Shown here piece by piece: positions 16,442 to 24,375 of a DNA stretch of 64,000 bases (the first letter of the stretch is position 1; each line of letters begins with the position of its first letter). The position numbers and the translations under genes were made by a program. Source of the DNA: Burkholderiaceae bacterium (GTDB lineage Bacteria; Pseudomonadota; Gammaproteobacteria; Burkholderiales; Burkholderiaceae_C); assembly GCA_030123545.1 (NCBI GenBank), contig CP126124.1:124001-188000 (forward strand). The letters run 5' to 3'. The notes under the pieces were generated by a model. The model ran no database searches. It worked only from the letters and a program-made list of their open reading frames with translations, and was not told where the DNA came from.

Positions 16442-19396
16442 TCAGTGCACCGCGGCCAGCAGCGCCGCGTTGCCGCCGGCGGCCGTGGTATTGATGGTGA
16501 CGGTCTGCTCCGCGCAGAAGCGCAGCAGGTAATGCGGTCCGCCGGCCTTCGGGCCGGTGCCCGACAGCCCCTCGCCGCCGAACGGCTGCACGCCGACCAC
16601 CGCGCCGATCATGTTGCGATTGACGTAAACGTTGCCGACCCGCGCGCGCGCGGCCAGCGCCTGCGCACGCGAGTCGATCCGGGTCTGGATGCCCAAAGTG
16701 AGGCCGTAGCCGAGTGCGTTGATCTGGTCGATCACCGCCGCCGGATCGCCGCGCCAGCGCACCACGTGCAGCACCGGTCCGAAGATCTCGCGCCGCAGCG
16801 CGCCGACAGAAGCGACCTCGAACATCTGAGGTACTAGCAAATTGATAGCTGAATGCGCAGGTGGTGCACCGGCATACAGCCGTTTTGCCTCTGAATTCAG
16901 GCGTCCGATCTGGGTTGCGATCGATCGGCACGCGTCGGCGTCGATCAGCGGGCCGACGTCGGTCGCGAGCTCGGCCGGGTCACCGGTCACCAGTTCGGCG
17001 GCCGCGCCGCGAATCATCTCGATCACGCGGGACGCGATGCGCTCGTGCACGCACAACAGGCGCAGCGCCGAGCAGCGCTGGCCGGCGCTGCGGAACGACG
17101 ACTGCAGCACCGCGTCGGCCACCTGCTCGGGCAGTGCGGTGGAGTCGACCAGCATCGCGTTGATGCCGCCGGTCTCGGCGATCAGCGGCACGATAGCGCC
17201 GTCCTTCGCGGCGAGCGCGCGCGAGATGACGCGCGCGACCTCGGTCGATCCGGTGAACACCACGCCGGCTATTGGCCGCTCGGCGACCAGCGCCGCGCCG
17301 ACCGTCTCGCCCGCGCCGTGCACCAGTTGCAGCGCGCGCTCGGGCACGCCGGCGGCGTGCAGCAGCCGCACCGCTTCCGATGCCACCGCCGGCGTCTGCT
17401 CGGCCGGCTTGGCCAGCACCGCATTGCCGGTCGCGAGCGCCGCCGCCACCTGGCCGAGGAAGATCGCGAGCGGGAAATTCCAGGGACTGATGCAGACCCA
17501 GGCGCCGCGCCCGGACAGCCGCAGCTCGTTGCGCTCGCCGGTCGGCCCTGGCAGGATGCGCGGCGCCATCAGCCGCTCGGCCTCCTGCGCGTAGTAGCGC
17601 AGGAAGTCGACCGCCTCGCGCACTTCCGCGACCGCGTCGACCCAGGTCTTGCCGGCCTCCTTGACCATCAGCGCGCAAAAGCGCGGCAACTGCGCTTGCA
17701 GCGCGTCGGCCGCGCTGCGCAATATGTCGGCACGCTCGACCACCGGCCGCGCAGTCCATTCTGCGAAGCCGCGTTCGGCGGCATCGACCGCCTGTCCGAT
17801 GCGAGCGACATCGAACGGGTCGACCACCGGCACCTCGGTGGCCGCGTAGGCCGCGAGCAGCGGCGCGCGCATGGTCTCGACCGTCAGATCGAGCCCCGCG
17901 CTGTTGCGCCGCCCGGGCCCGTACAGCTCGGCCGGCAGCGGCAGCGAGGGTTCCGGGTCCAGCCGCAGCGGCGAGACCAGCAGTTCATCCAGATTAACCG
18001 CGTCATCCGCGAGCTGGTGCACGAACGAGGAATTCGCGCCGTTCTCCAGCAGCCGGCGCACCAGGTAGGCGAGCAGGTCGCGGTGCGCGCCGACCGGCGC
18101 GTAGACGCGGCAGCCGAGCAACGGGTTCTTCAGCACCTCGCGGTAGATGCCCTCGCCCATGCCGTGCAGCCGCTGCAGCTCGAACGCGGCGCCGCTCTTC
18201 GCGGCCATCTGCAGGATCGCGGCGATCGTGCCGGCGTTGTGCGTCGCGAACTGCGGGTAGATCGCATCGGGCGCGGCGAGCAGCGCGCGCGCGCAGGCGA
18301 GGTAGCTGATGTCGGTGTGGTGCTTGTGCGTGAACACCGGGTAATGCGGCAGGCCCAGCTCCTGCGCGCGCTTGATCTCGGCGTCCCAGTACGCGCCCTT
18401 CACCAGGCGGCACATCAGCCGCAGCTTGTGCCGGCGCGCGATCGTGGTGACGCATTCGATCAGCTCCAGCGCGCGCGTCTGGTACGCCTGCAGCGCAAGG
18501 CCGAAACCCTGCCACTTGGGGCAGTGTTGCGCGACGCGAGCGGCCAGCGCGTCGAACACATCGAGCGAGAGCTCGAGCCGGTCCACCTCCTCGGCGTCGA
18601 TCGTCAGATTCATGTTGGCCGCGGCGGCGAGCTCGCACAACTCCCAGACGCGCGGCACGAGTTCCGTCATCACGCGCGCGCGCTGCGCGTCCTCGTAGCG
18701 CGGGTGCAGCGCGCTGAGCTTGATCGAAATCCCGTCATTTCGCTCGCAAGCGCCCGACATGTCTGCGCTTTGCGCTATTGTTTGAATAGCATTGCGATAA
18801 CTGTCCAGGTATTTTTGCGCGTCCGCCGCGGTGCGCGCGCCCTCGCCCAGCATGTCGTAGCTGAAGCGCAGACCCGCGCGCCGGCGTCGCGCCGCGCCGG
18901 CCTGCTCGAGCGCGTCGGCGATGTTCTGCCCGAGCACGAACTGGCGGCCGAGCAGCTGCACCGCGCGCAGCGTGGCCGCGACCACCGAGCGCGCGCCGAG
19001 CTTGGCGACCAGGCCCGACGGCGCATCGGCCTCGGGCAGCAGCTTTTTTGACATCGCGATCGCGGTCGCCGACAACCGCGCCAACGCCTTGTCGCCGGCA
19101 TGGTGGAAGTCGGCGTGGCCGAGCTGGTCGGCGGTCAGTGCGATCGCGGTCTCGGCGTCGGGCACGCGCAGCAGCGCCTCGGCGAGACGCATCAGCGCCA
19201 GCCCTTCGGCGCTGGAGATCGGGTATTCGCGCAGCAGGCTCTCCATCGCCCAGAACGGCGCCGGATGGCGGCGCACCGCCTGCACCCAGGGCCGCGCGGT
19301 ACGGGCCGCGTCGGCCCAGTCGAGCGAGCCGGCGAGCGACGAAAGCCGCCGGGCGACGATCTCGGCCTCCGGCCGGTACGGGGTGGGCAGGCGCAT
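16442..19396 (-). CDS. putA: Bifunctional proline dehydrogenase / L-glutamate-gamma-semialdehyde dehydrogenase PutA
   Basis: The protein has 984 residues, the length of a minimalist PutA without an N-terminal ribbon-helix-helix DNA-binding domain. The FAD-dependent proline dehydrogenase barrel (about 80-440) shows KLSALHPRYE, RLVKGAYWDAEIK, FATHNAGT and the substrate-site RRLLENGANSSFV. The NAD-dependent aldehyde dehydrogenase half (about 500-975) shows ISPWNFPLAIF, VFTGSTEVAR and the catalytic cysteine in SAGQRCSALR (Cys ~775). It oxidises proline to glutamate. The ATG is preceded by AGGAA at 6-base spacing. Control is probably by the divergent Lrp-type gene. Two AT-rich mini-repeats are embedded in frame (near residues 203-208 and 846-854). 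Confidence 0.96.
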   Translation of the reverse strand: MRLPTPYRPEAEIVARRLSSLAGSLDWADAARTARPWVQAVRRHPAPFWAMESLLREYPISSAEGLALMRLAEALLRVPDAETAIALTADQLGHADFHHAGDKALARLSATAIAMSKKLLPEADAPSGLVAKLGARSVVAATLRAVQLLGRQFVLGQNIADALEQAGAARRRRAGLRFSYDMLGEGARTAADAQKYLDSYRNAIQTIAQSADMSGACERNDGISIKLSALHPRYEDAQRARVMTELVPRVWELCELAAAANMNLTIDAEEVDRLELSLDVFDALAARVAQHCPKWQGFGLALQAYQTRALELIECVTTIARRHKLRLMCRLVKGAYWDAEIKRAQELGLPHYPVFTHKHHTDISYLACARALLAAPDAIYPQFATHNAGTIAAILQMAAKSGAAFELQRLHGMGEGIYREVLKNPLLGCRVYAPVGAHRDLLAYLVRRLLENGANSSFVHQLADDAVNLDELLVSPLRLDPEPSLPLPAELYGPGRRNSAGLDLTVETMRAPLLAAYAATEVPVVDPFDVARIGQAVDAAERGFAEWTARPVVERADILRSAADALQAQLPRFCALMVKEAGKTWVDAVAEVREAVDFLRYYAQEAERLMAPRILPGPTGERNELRLSGRGAWVCISPWNFPLAIFLGQVAAALATGNAVLAKPAEQTPAVASEAVRLLHAAGVPERALQLVHGAGETVGAALVAERPIAGVVFTGSTEVARVISRALAAKDGAIVPLIAETGGINAMLVDSTALPEQVADAVLQSSFRSAGQRCSALRLLCVHERIASRVIEMIRGAAAELVTGDPAELATDVGPLIDADACRSIATQIGRLNSEAKRLYAGAPPAHSAINLLVPQMFEVASVGALRREIFGPVLHVVRWRGDPAAVIDQINALGYGLTLGIQTRIDSRAQALAARARVGNVYVNRNMIGAVVGVQPFGGEGLSGTGPKAGGPHYLLRFCAEQTVTINTTAAGGNAALLAAVH
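16835..16860. repeat. AT-rich mini-repeat copy inside putA (aldehyde dehydrogenase half)
   Basis: The segment TAGCAAATTGATAGCT followed by GAATGCGCAG stands out from 66-70% GC surroundings. Its core AATTGATAGCT plus a CGCAG end is shared with the copy inside the aminotransferase gene at 43,391-43,411. On the coding strand it is read as part of AHSAINLLVP, a stretch in a variable loop just before QMFEV. Confidence 0.6.
18774..18797. repeat. AT-rich mini-repeat copy inside putA (proline dehydrogenase half)
   Basis: Inverted repeat GCTATT (18774-18779), five-base centre, AATAGC (18785-18790), then ATTGCG. It is read in frame as part of AIQTIAQSAD, between the helix ending in SYRN and the conserved GISIKLSALHPRYE. 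It lies in a place where other PutA proteins have only a short loop (family knowledge, not computed here). Confidence 0.55.
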
Positions 19397-19411
19397 AGGG
19401 CATTCCTGGTT

Positions 19412-19449
19412 TTGTCAATGTAACTATATTCCAATATTATTCGATGAAT
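19412..19449 (+). promoter_or_regulatory. Sigma70 promoter and possible operator between putA and its regulator
   Basis: TTGTCA (19412-19417), a 17-base spacer and TATTAT (19435-19440) form a near-consensus promoter reading toward the Lrp-type gene, with transcription expected near 19447. A small palindrome ATTC-GAT-GAAT (19439-19449) overlaps the -10 and the expected start. The 74-base gap is very AT-rich and must also hold the putA promoter. Binding by the Lrp-type protein here is inference. Confidence 0.6.
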
Positions 19450-19470
19450 TTTTGACTAAATTTATGCAAT

Positions 19471-19968
19471 ATGCAGAATGAATCGCCATTAAAAGCCGAG
19501 TTTTCCGATCGCCTGGACCGGATCGACCTGAAGATCCTGCGCGTGCTGCAGGACGACGGCCGGATTTCGAACCTGAAGCTTGCCGAGGCGGTCGCGCTAT
19601 CCCCCACCGCCGTGCTGGCGCGGGTGCAGCGGCTCACCCGCGACGGCTTCATCACCGGCTACGAGGCGCGGCTCGACCCGCACAAGCTCGGCCGCGGCCT
19701 GCTGGTGTTCGTCGAAGTGCTGCTGGACCGCACCACGCCGAATGTGTTCGACGCGTTCAAGGCGGCGGTGCAGGTGCACGAAGCGATTCTTGAATGCCAT
19801 ATGGTGGCCGGCGGTTTCGACTATCTGTTAAAGACCCGAATGGCCGACATGGCCGCATACCGCGAATTCGCCGGCACCGTGCTCTGGCAGCTGCCCGGCG
19901 TGCGCGAGACCCGGACCTACGCGGTCATGGAGGAAGTCAAGCACGAAACCCGCCTGCCGTTGGGATGA
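19471..19968 (+). CDS. Lrp/AsnC family transcriptional regulator, probable proline-utilisation regulator
   Basis: The protein has 165 residues. An N-terminal helix-turn-helix covers about 15-65 (LDRIDLKILRVLQDDGRISN, then LSPTAVLARVQRL). The RAM/Lrp ligand-binding domain (about 75-155) carries ECHMVAGGFDYLLK and VLWQLPGVRETRTYAVMEEVK. It is divergent from putA with a 74-base shared control region. By analogy with PutR/BkdR-type regulators it probably senses proline or a related amino acid and activates putA. It is the first ATG in the frame and has no obvious Shine-Dalgarno, so the message may be weakly translated. Confidence 0.9.
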   Translation: MQNESPLKAEFSDRLDRIDLKILRVLQDDGRISNLKLAEAVALSPTAVLARVQRLTRDGFITGYEARLDPHKLGRGLLVFVEVLLDRTTPNVFDAFKAAVQVHEAILECHMVAGGFDYLLKTRMADMAAYREFAGTVLWQLPGVRETRTYAVMEEVKHETRLPLG

Positions 19969-19980
19969 ACCACCCCAGTC

Positions 19981-20098
19981 TTCGCGTACTGCGTGTCGCT
20001 TCGCCCACCCCCTTCAAGGGGGCACCGCCAGCGGCCGGGCCGAGCCCGCTCCGCGGCGGTCGCTGGCACGGCCTGCTCCGCGGCCATCGGTCTCATTG
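19981..20098. repeat. GC-rich dispersed intergenic repeat, copy 1
   Basis: The segment begins near ACTGCGTGTCGCT (19988), continues through a perfect 7-bp hairpin (CCCCCTT-C-AAGGGGG, 20008-20022) and ends near CTCCGCGGCGG. The same ordered blocks recur at 23,061-23,130: ACTGCGTGT, a C-run and G-run hairpin, CA-C-CCAGCGGCC, then TCCGCGG-G. It fills the gap downstream of the Lrp-type gene. It resembles small intergenic repeats I recall from Comamonadaceae. The remaining 20,099-20,255 has no recognisable feature. Confidence 0.6.
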
Positions 20099-20255
20099 AA
20101 TTTCATCCGTCGCGGGCAACTCATGCTGCGCTACAGTCACACGGGGGCGCGGCGCAACCGTGCGGAAATGCCGCAACGCAACATCTTTTCGTGGCTTCGG
20201 TCACCATAACGGCCGAGGTTTGCGTAAAGTGCGAACGTCCCGGCACAAGCAACAC

Positions 20256-21215
20256 ATGGCGGCGAGCGTTCCAGATCCGGCAATCTCTCCACAGGCTTAT
20301 CTGCAGCCGATCGGGCTGTCGCCGATGGAAGCGAATGCGGTGCTCGAGGTCGCGGCACGCAACAACGGCGCGGTGCGATGGCAGCGATCGCCGCCGGGCT
20401 GTCCGCCCGACGTCTATGTCGCGCATCTGCGCTCGATCGATCTGCCCGACGACGGCAGCGATTCGGCACCGCCGTGGAACGTGGACCGCTATCCGCCCCG
20501 CATCGCGGTCGACGAGCGCGGCCTGTATCAGGGCCGCCCGGTCTGCCTGATCGGCGGTTGCGAGAGCAATCACCTTGCCTGGAATGCACGCGAGGCCGAG
20601 TCAGTCGGCGAGCTCAACGCCGGCCTGCGCTTTGCGGCGGCCCAGCTGTCGCCGCAGCGGATCCGCTACGCGATCGGCCGTACCGCGTGGCTGAACCGCG
20701 AGGCTTGGAGCACGAGCCAGCTGCATCTGCTCAGCCACGGCCAGATCATGACGGTGATCGACCCGGCCGGCGGATTGGCCCATCTGCGTCGCTCCGCCAC
20801 CGCGATCCAGGTCGAGCGCGTCGCGCTGAAGGTGGTGCCGGCGCGCACGCTGGCGCCGTCCCCGGAGTTCGAGTCGATGCCGCTGCCCGCGATGCTGTGG
20901 GAGCTGGCGCGCCGCTGCAACGACGAAGCGCTGCCCGGCCTGCTGCCGCCGGCGCTGCTGCGCGGGCCGCTGGTGAGCGCGCACCCGACCGCGACCGCGT
21001 TGGACGAACAGGGGCAGGCGCTGCTCGACCTGCTGGCGACCGGCCCACTGAGCGCGGCGCAACTGCGCGAGCGCAGCAAGCTACCGGAGGCGCTGTTCAT
21101 GCGCACGCTGGCCGGCATGGCCGTCACGAACACGGTGCGCGCGCAGTGGCCCAGCCTGTCACCACGCCATATCGCCGATCGCGCCTTCGGCTGGCTGCGG
21201 GGTCTGCGCCAGTGA
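20256..21215 (+). CDS. Conserved-looking hypothetical protein of unknown function
   Basis: I do not recognise this gene. The ATG at 20256 (319 residues) is preferred. The frame is open from 20160, but the extra residues are basic and lie near the repeat-filled gap. The protein has no signal peptide or membrane segment. The middle (about 120-230) mixes WNAREAESVGELNAGLRFAA-type helices with short strands. The C-terminal ~90 residues (LDLLATGPLSAAQLRERSK, then LPEALFMRTLAGMAV) could form a winged-helix-like module. It is on the same strand as pilT downstream but is separated by divergent yggS, so operon membership cannot be argued. Confidence 0.7.
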   Translation: MAASVPDPAISPQAYLQPIGLSPMEANAVLEVAARNNGAVRWQRSPPGCPPDVYVAHLRSIDLPDDGSDSAPPWNVDRYPPRIAVDERGLYQGRPVCLIGGCESNHLAWNAREAESVGELNAGLRFAAAQLSPQRIRYAIGRTAWLNREAWSTSQLHLLSHGQIMTVIDPAGGLAHLRRSATAIQVERVALKVVPARTLAPSPEFESMPLPAMLWELARRCNDEALPGLLPPALLRGPLVSAHPTATALDEQGQALLDLLATGPLSAAQLRERSKLPEALFMRTLAGMAVTNTVRAQWPSLSPRHIADRAFGWLRGLRQ

Positions 21216-21229
21216 AGGGGGTCGGCGAA

Positions 21230-21964
21230 TCAAGCGCGCGCACCGAAAATCCCGGTGCCGACGCGCACCATCGTGCTGCCGGCGTGGATCGCCGCCTCCA
21301 GGTCCGCGGTCATGCCCATCGACAAGGTATCGAAGCGCTCGAAACCACGCCCGCCGGCCCCCGCGATGCGCTCGAACAGCGCCCGCGCCCGTTCATGGAC
21401 CGCGCGTTGCGCTGCAAAATCGGGCACCGGCTCGGGGATCGTCATCAGCCCGCGCAGTTGCAGATGCGGCAGCGCCGCGACCGCTTGCGCCAGCGCCTCG
21501 GCTTCTTCGGGCGCGGCGCCGGCCTTGTTCGGCCCGCCGTCGATGTTCACCTGGACGCAGACCTGCAGCGGCGCGCTGCCCGCCGGGCGCTGCGCACTCA
21601 AGCGCTCCGCGATGCGCAACCGATCGATGGTCTGGACCCAGTCGAAATGTTCGGCCACAAGCCGGGTCTTGTTGCTCTGGATCGGCCCGATGCAATGCCA
21701 CTCGATCGGTGTTCGCGGCGGCGCCGCGGAGGACGATTCGGCGCCGGCATGCTCGCAAAGCAGCCGGATCTTGGCCAGCGCTTCCTGCACGTAGTTCTCG
21801 CCGAAACAATGCTGACCACAGGCCAGCGCTTCGAGCACCGCGTCCGGCAGGACGGTCTTGGACACCGCCAGCAGCGTCACCCCGGCCGGGTCGCGCCGCG
21901 CGGCATCGCAGGCTGCCGCGATGCGCGCACGAATCCGATCGAGATTGCCCGCGATCCTCGCCAT
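21230..21964 (-). CDS. YggS/PLPBP family pyridoxal-phosphate homeostasis protein
   Basis: The ATG at 21964 gives 244 residues, the normal family length. The frame continues upstream to 22183 but would run through pilT. The protein has a single-domain alanine-racemase-like barrel: LLAVSKTV with the PLP lysine at 36, FGENYVQEAL, WHCIGPIQSNK, VCVQVNID, LRGLMTIPEP and a C-terminal STMVRVGTGIFGAR. Members bind PLP and buffer its level without known catalysis. It is divergent from pilT with only 37 bases between the starts, a common arrangement in this bacterial group. Confidence 0.93.
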   Translation of the reverse strand: MARIAGNLDRIRARIAAACDAARRDPAGVTLLAVSKTVLPDAVLEALACGQHCFGENYVQEALAKIRLLCEHAGAESSSAAPPRTPIEWHCIGPIQSNKTRLVAEHFDWVQTIDRLRIAERLSAQRPAGSAPLQVCVQVNIDGGPNKAGAAPEEAEALAQAVAALPHLQLRGLMTIPEPVPDFAAQRAVHERARALFERIAGAGGRGFERFDTLSMGMTADLEAAIHAGSTMVRVGTGIFGARA

Positions 21965-22001
21965 AATCGCGCCAGAATAGCAAACCACCGACGGGAGACC
22001 C

Positions 22002-23045
22002 GTGGATATCACCCAACTGCTCGCCTTCAGCGTCAAGAACAAGGCTTCTGACCTGCACCTGTCCGCCGGCCTGCCCCCGATGATCCGGGTGCACGGCGAC
22101 GTGCGCCGCATCAACGTCGACCCGCTCGAGCACAAGCAGGTGCACGCGATGGTGTACGACATCATGAACGACTCGCAGCGCAAGAACTACGAGGAGTTCA
22201 TGGAGATCGACTTCTCGTTCGAGATCGACGGGCTTGCGCGCTTTCGGGTCAATGCGTTCAACCAGAACCGCGGCGCCGGCGCGGTGTTCCGCACCATCCC
22301 GTCGAAGATCCTCACGCTCGAGCAGCTCGGCGCGCCGAAGATCTTTGGCGAACTGGCGCTCAAACCCCGCGGGCTGGTGCTGGTGACCGGCCCGACCGGA
22401 TCCGGCAAATCGACGACGCTGGCGGCGATGGTCAATCACCTGAACGAGACCGAGTACGGCCACATCCTGACGGTCGAAGATCCGATCGAGTTCGTGCACG
22501 AGTCGAAGAAATGCCTGATCAACCAGCGCGAGGTCGGCCCGCACACGCTCTCGTTTGCCGCGGCGCTGAAATCCGCGCTGCGCGAGGATCCGGACGCGAT
22601 CCTGGTCGGCGAGATGCGCGACCTGGAAACGATCCGCCTGGCGATGACCGCGGCCGAGACCGGCCATCTGGTGTTCGGCACGCTGCACACCTCGAGTGCG
22701 GCGAAGACGATCGACCGCATCATCGACGTGTTCCCGGCCGAGGAAAAAGAGATGGTGCGCGCGATGCTGTCCGAGTCGCTGCAGGCGGTGATCTCGCAGA
22801 CGCTGTGCAAGATGAAGGATGGCAGCGGCCGCATCGCTGCGCACGAGATCATGCTTGGCACCAGCGCGATCCGCAACCTGATCCGCGAAGCCAAGGTCGC
22901 GCAGATGTACTCGACGATCCAGACCGGCAACAGTGTCGGCATGCAGACGCTGGACCAGTGCCTGGCCGATCTGGTCAAGCGCAGCCAGATCGCCGCGGCC
23001 GAGGCGCGCGGCAAGGCCAAGATCCCCGAGAACTTCCCAGGATGA
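22002..23045 (+). CDS. pilT: Type IV pilus retraction ATPase PilT
   Basis: The protein has 347 residues from a GTG start with GGGAG four bases upstream. It is an AAA-type secretion ATPase. It has the N-terminal ASDLHLSAGLPP, Walker A GPTGSGKST (130-138), Asp box VEDPIEFVH, Walker B LVGEMRD and His box TAAETGHLVFGTLHTSSA. The C-terminal AIRNLIREAKVAQMYS helix is characteristic of PilT. It powers pilus retraction and twitching at the inner membrane. It is followed by pilU after a 184-base repeat-containing gap. Confidence 0.97.
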   Translation: MDITQLLAFSVKNKASDLHLSAGLPPMIRVHGDVRRINVDPLEHKQVHAMVYDIMNDSQRKNYEEFMEIDFSFEIDGLARFRVNAFNQNRGAGAVFRTIPSKILTLEQLGAPKIFGELALKPRGLVLVTGPTGSGKSTTLAAMVNHLNETEYGHILTVEDPIEFVHESKKCLINQREVGPHTLSFAAALKSALREDPDAILVGEMRDLETIRLAMTAAETGHLVFGTLHTSSAAKTIDRIIDVFPAEEKEMVRAMLSESLQAVISQTLCKMKDGSGRIAAHEIMLGTSAIRNLIREAKVAQMYSTIQTGNSVGMQTLDQCLADLVKRSQIAAAEARGKAKIPENFPG

Positions 23046-23047
23046 AG

Positions 23048-23210
23048 ACCCACCCCCGTTTCTCGCTCACTGCGTGTAGCTCGAATCCCCCCCGCGAGGG
23101 GGCAACACCAGCGGCCCGGCAAAGCCGGATCCGCGGTGTTCCCGGACGCGCTTCGCTGCGCTCGTCCCCGGCAGGCCTTGGCGCTTCGTTGCGCATGAGC
23201 GGCGGTTTTC
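23048..23210. repeat. GC-rich dispersed intergenic repeat, copy 2
   Basis: The gap between pilT and pilU holds the second copy: CACTGCGTGTAGCT, a C-run/GCGA/G-run hairpin (23087-23102), CAACACCAGCGGCC, then a longer tail. The tail has GGACG...CGTCC and GCGCTTCG-type self-complementary pieces (about 23,140-23,170). It carries no open frame of its own and ends shortly before the AGGAGAG ribosome-binding site of pilU. Confidence 0.6.
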
Positions 23211-23229
23211 CCGTGCAAGGAGAGATCTG

Positions 23230-24366
23230 ATGGAACGCGATCAAGCCAGCAAGTTCATCAACGATCTGTTGCGGCTGATGATCAGTCGCAACGGTTCGGA
23301 CCTGTTCATCACCGGCGAATTTCCGCCGGCGATCAAGATCGACGGCAAGCTGACCAAGGTGTCGCCGCAGGCGCTCGGCGGCGCGCACACGCAGGCGCTG
23401 ACGCGATCGATCATGAACGACCGGCAGGCGGCGGAATTCGAGCGCACCAAGGAATGCAACTTCGCGATCTCCCCGTCCGGCCTCGGGCGCTTTCGCGTGA
23501 ACGCGTTCATGCAGCAGGGCATGATCGGCATGGTGCTGCGGGTGATTCCGAACCAGATCCCGACCATCGACGGCCTCGGCCTGCCGCAGACGCTCAAGGA
23601 CGTGGTGATGACCAAGCGCGGCCTGTGCATCATGGTCGGAGCGACCGGTTCCGGCAAGACCACGTCGCTGGCCGCGATGGTCGACTGGCGCAACGAGAAC
23701 TCCTACGGCCACATCATCACCGTCGAAGACCCGATCGAGTTCGTGCACGCGCACAAGAACTGCATCGTGACCCAGCGCGAGCTCGGCATCGACACCGACA
23801 GCTGGGAAGCCGCGCTGAAGAACACGCTGCGCCAGGCGCCTGACGTGATCCTGATGGGCGAGGTGCGCGACCGCGAAACCATGGAGCACGCGATCGCGTT
23901 CGCCGAAACCGGCCACCTGTGTCTGGCCACGCTGCACGCGAACAGCGCGAACCAGGCGCTGGACCGGATCATCAATTTCTTTCCCGAGGAGCGGCGCCAG
24001 CAGCTGCTGATGGACCTGTCGCTGAACCTGCGCGGGCTCGTGTCGCAGCGGCTGGTGCCGCGCCAGGCCGGCAAGGGCCGCATCGCCGCGGTCGAGATCA
24101 TGCTCAATTCGCCGCTGATCTCGGACCTGATCTTCAAGGGCGAGGTCGGCGAGATCAAGGAAGTCATGAAAAAGAGCCGGGAGCTGGGCATGCAGACTTT
24201 CGACCAGGCGCTGTTCGACCTGTACGAGGGCGCCGAGATCAGCTACGAGGACGCGCTGCGCAACGCGGATTCGGTCAATGACCTGCGGCTGCAGATCAAA
24301 CTCGGCTCGCAGCGCGCGAAGACCCAGGACCTGTCCGCCGGCACCGAGCATCTTTCGATCGTCTAG
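23230..24366 (+). CDS. pilU: PilT/PilU family type IV pilus ATPase PilU
   Basis: The protein has 378 residues and a strong AGGAGAG Shine-Dalgarno. It has the same ATPase core as PilT: GSDLFITGEFPP, Walker A GATGSGKTT (137-145), VEDPIEFVHAHKN, LMGEVRDRETM and FAETGHLCLATLHANSA. Its LDRIINFFPEERRQQLL stretch and a C-terminal extension past residue 345 distinguish PilU. It is an accessory retraction motor acting with PilT. It follows pilT in the usual order. Confidence 0.95.
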   Translation: MERDQASKFINDLLRLMISRNGSDLFITGEFPPAIKIDGKLTKVSPQALGGAHTQALTRSIMNDRQAAEFERTKECNFAISPSGLGRFRVNAFMQQGMIGMVLRVIPNQIPTIDGLGLPQTLKDVVMTKRGLCIMVGATGSGKTTSLAAMVDWRNENSYGHIITVEDPIEFVHAHKNCIVTQRELGIDTDSWEAALKNTLRQAPDVILMGEVRDRETMEHAIAFAETGHLCLATLHANSANQALDRIINFFPEERRQQLLMDLSLNLRGLVSQRLVPRQAGKGRIAAVEIMLNSPLISDLIFKGEVGEIKEVMKKSRELGMQTFDQALFDLYEGAEISYEDALRNADSVNDLRLQIKLGSQRAKTQDLSAGTEHLSIV

Positions 24367-24375
24367 GACAGGACG

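Noticed and set aside
17045..19051. Open frame of 668 codons on the plus strand opposite putA
   Set aside because: It mirrors putA codon by codon, is rich in Arg, Gln, His and Val as expected of antisense frames in GC-rich DNA, and shows no domain or start signal.
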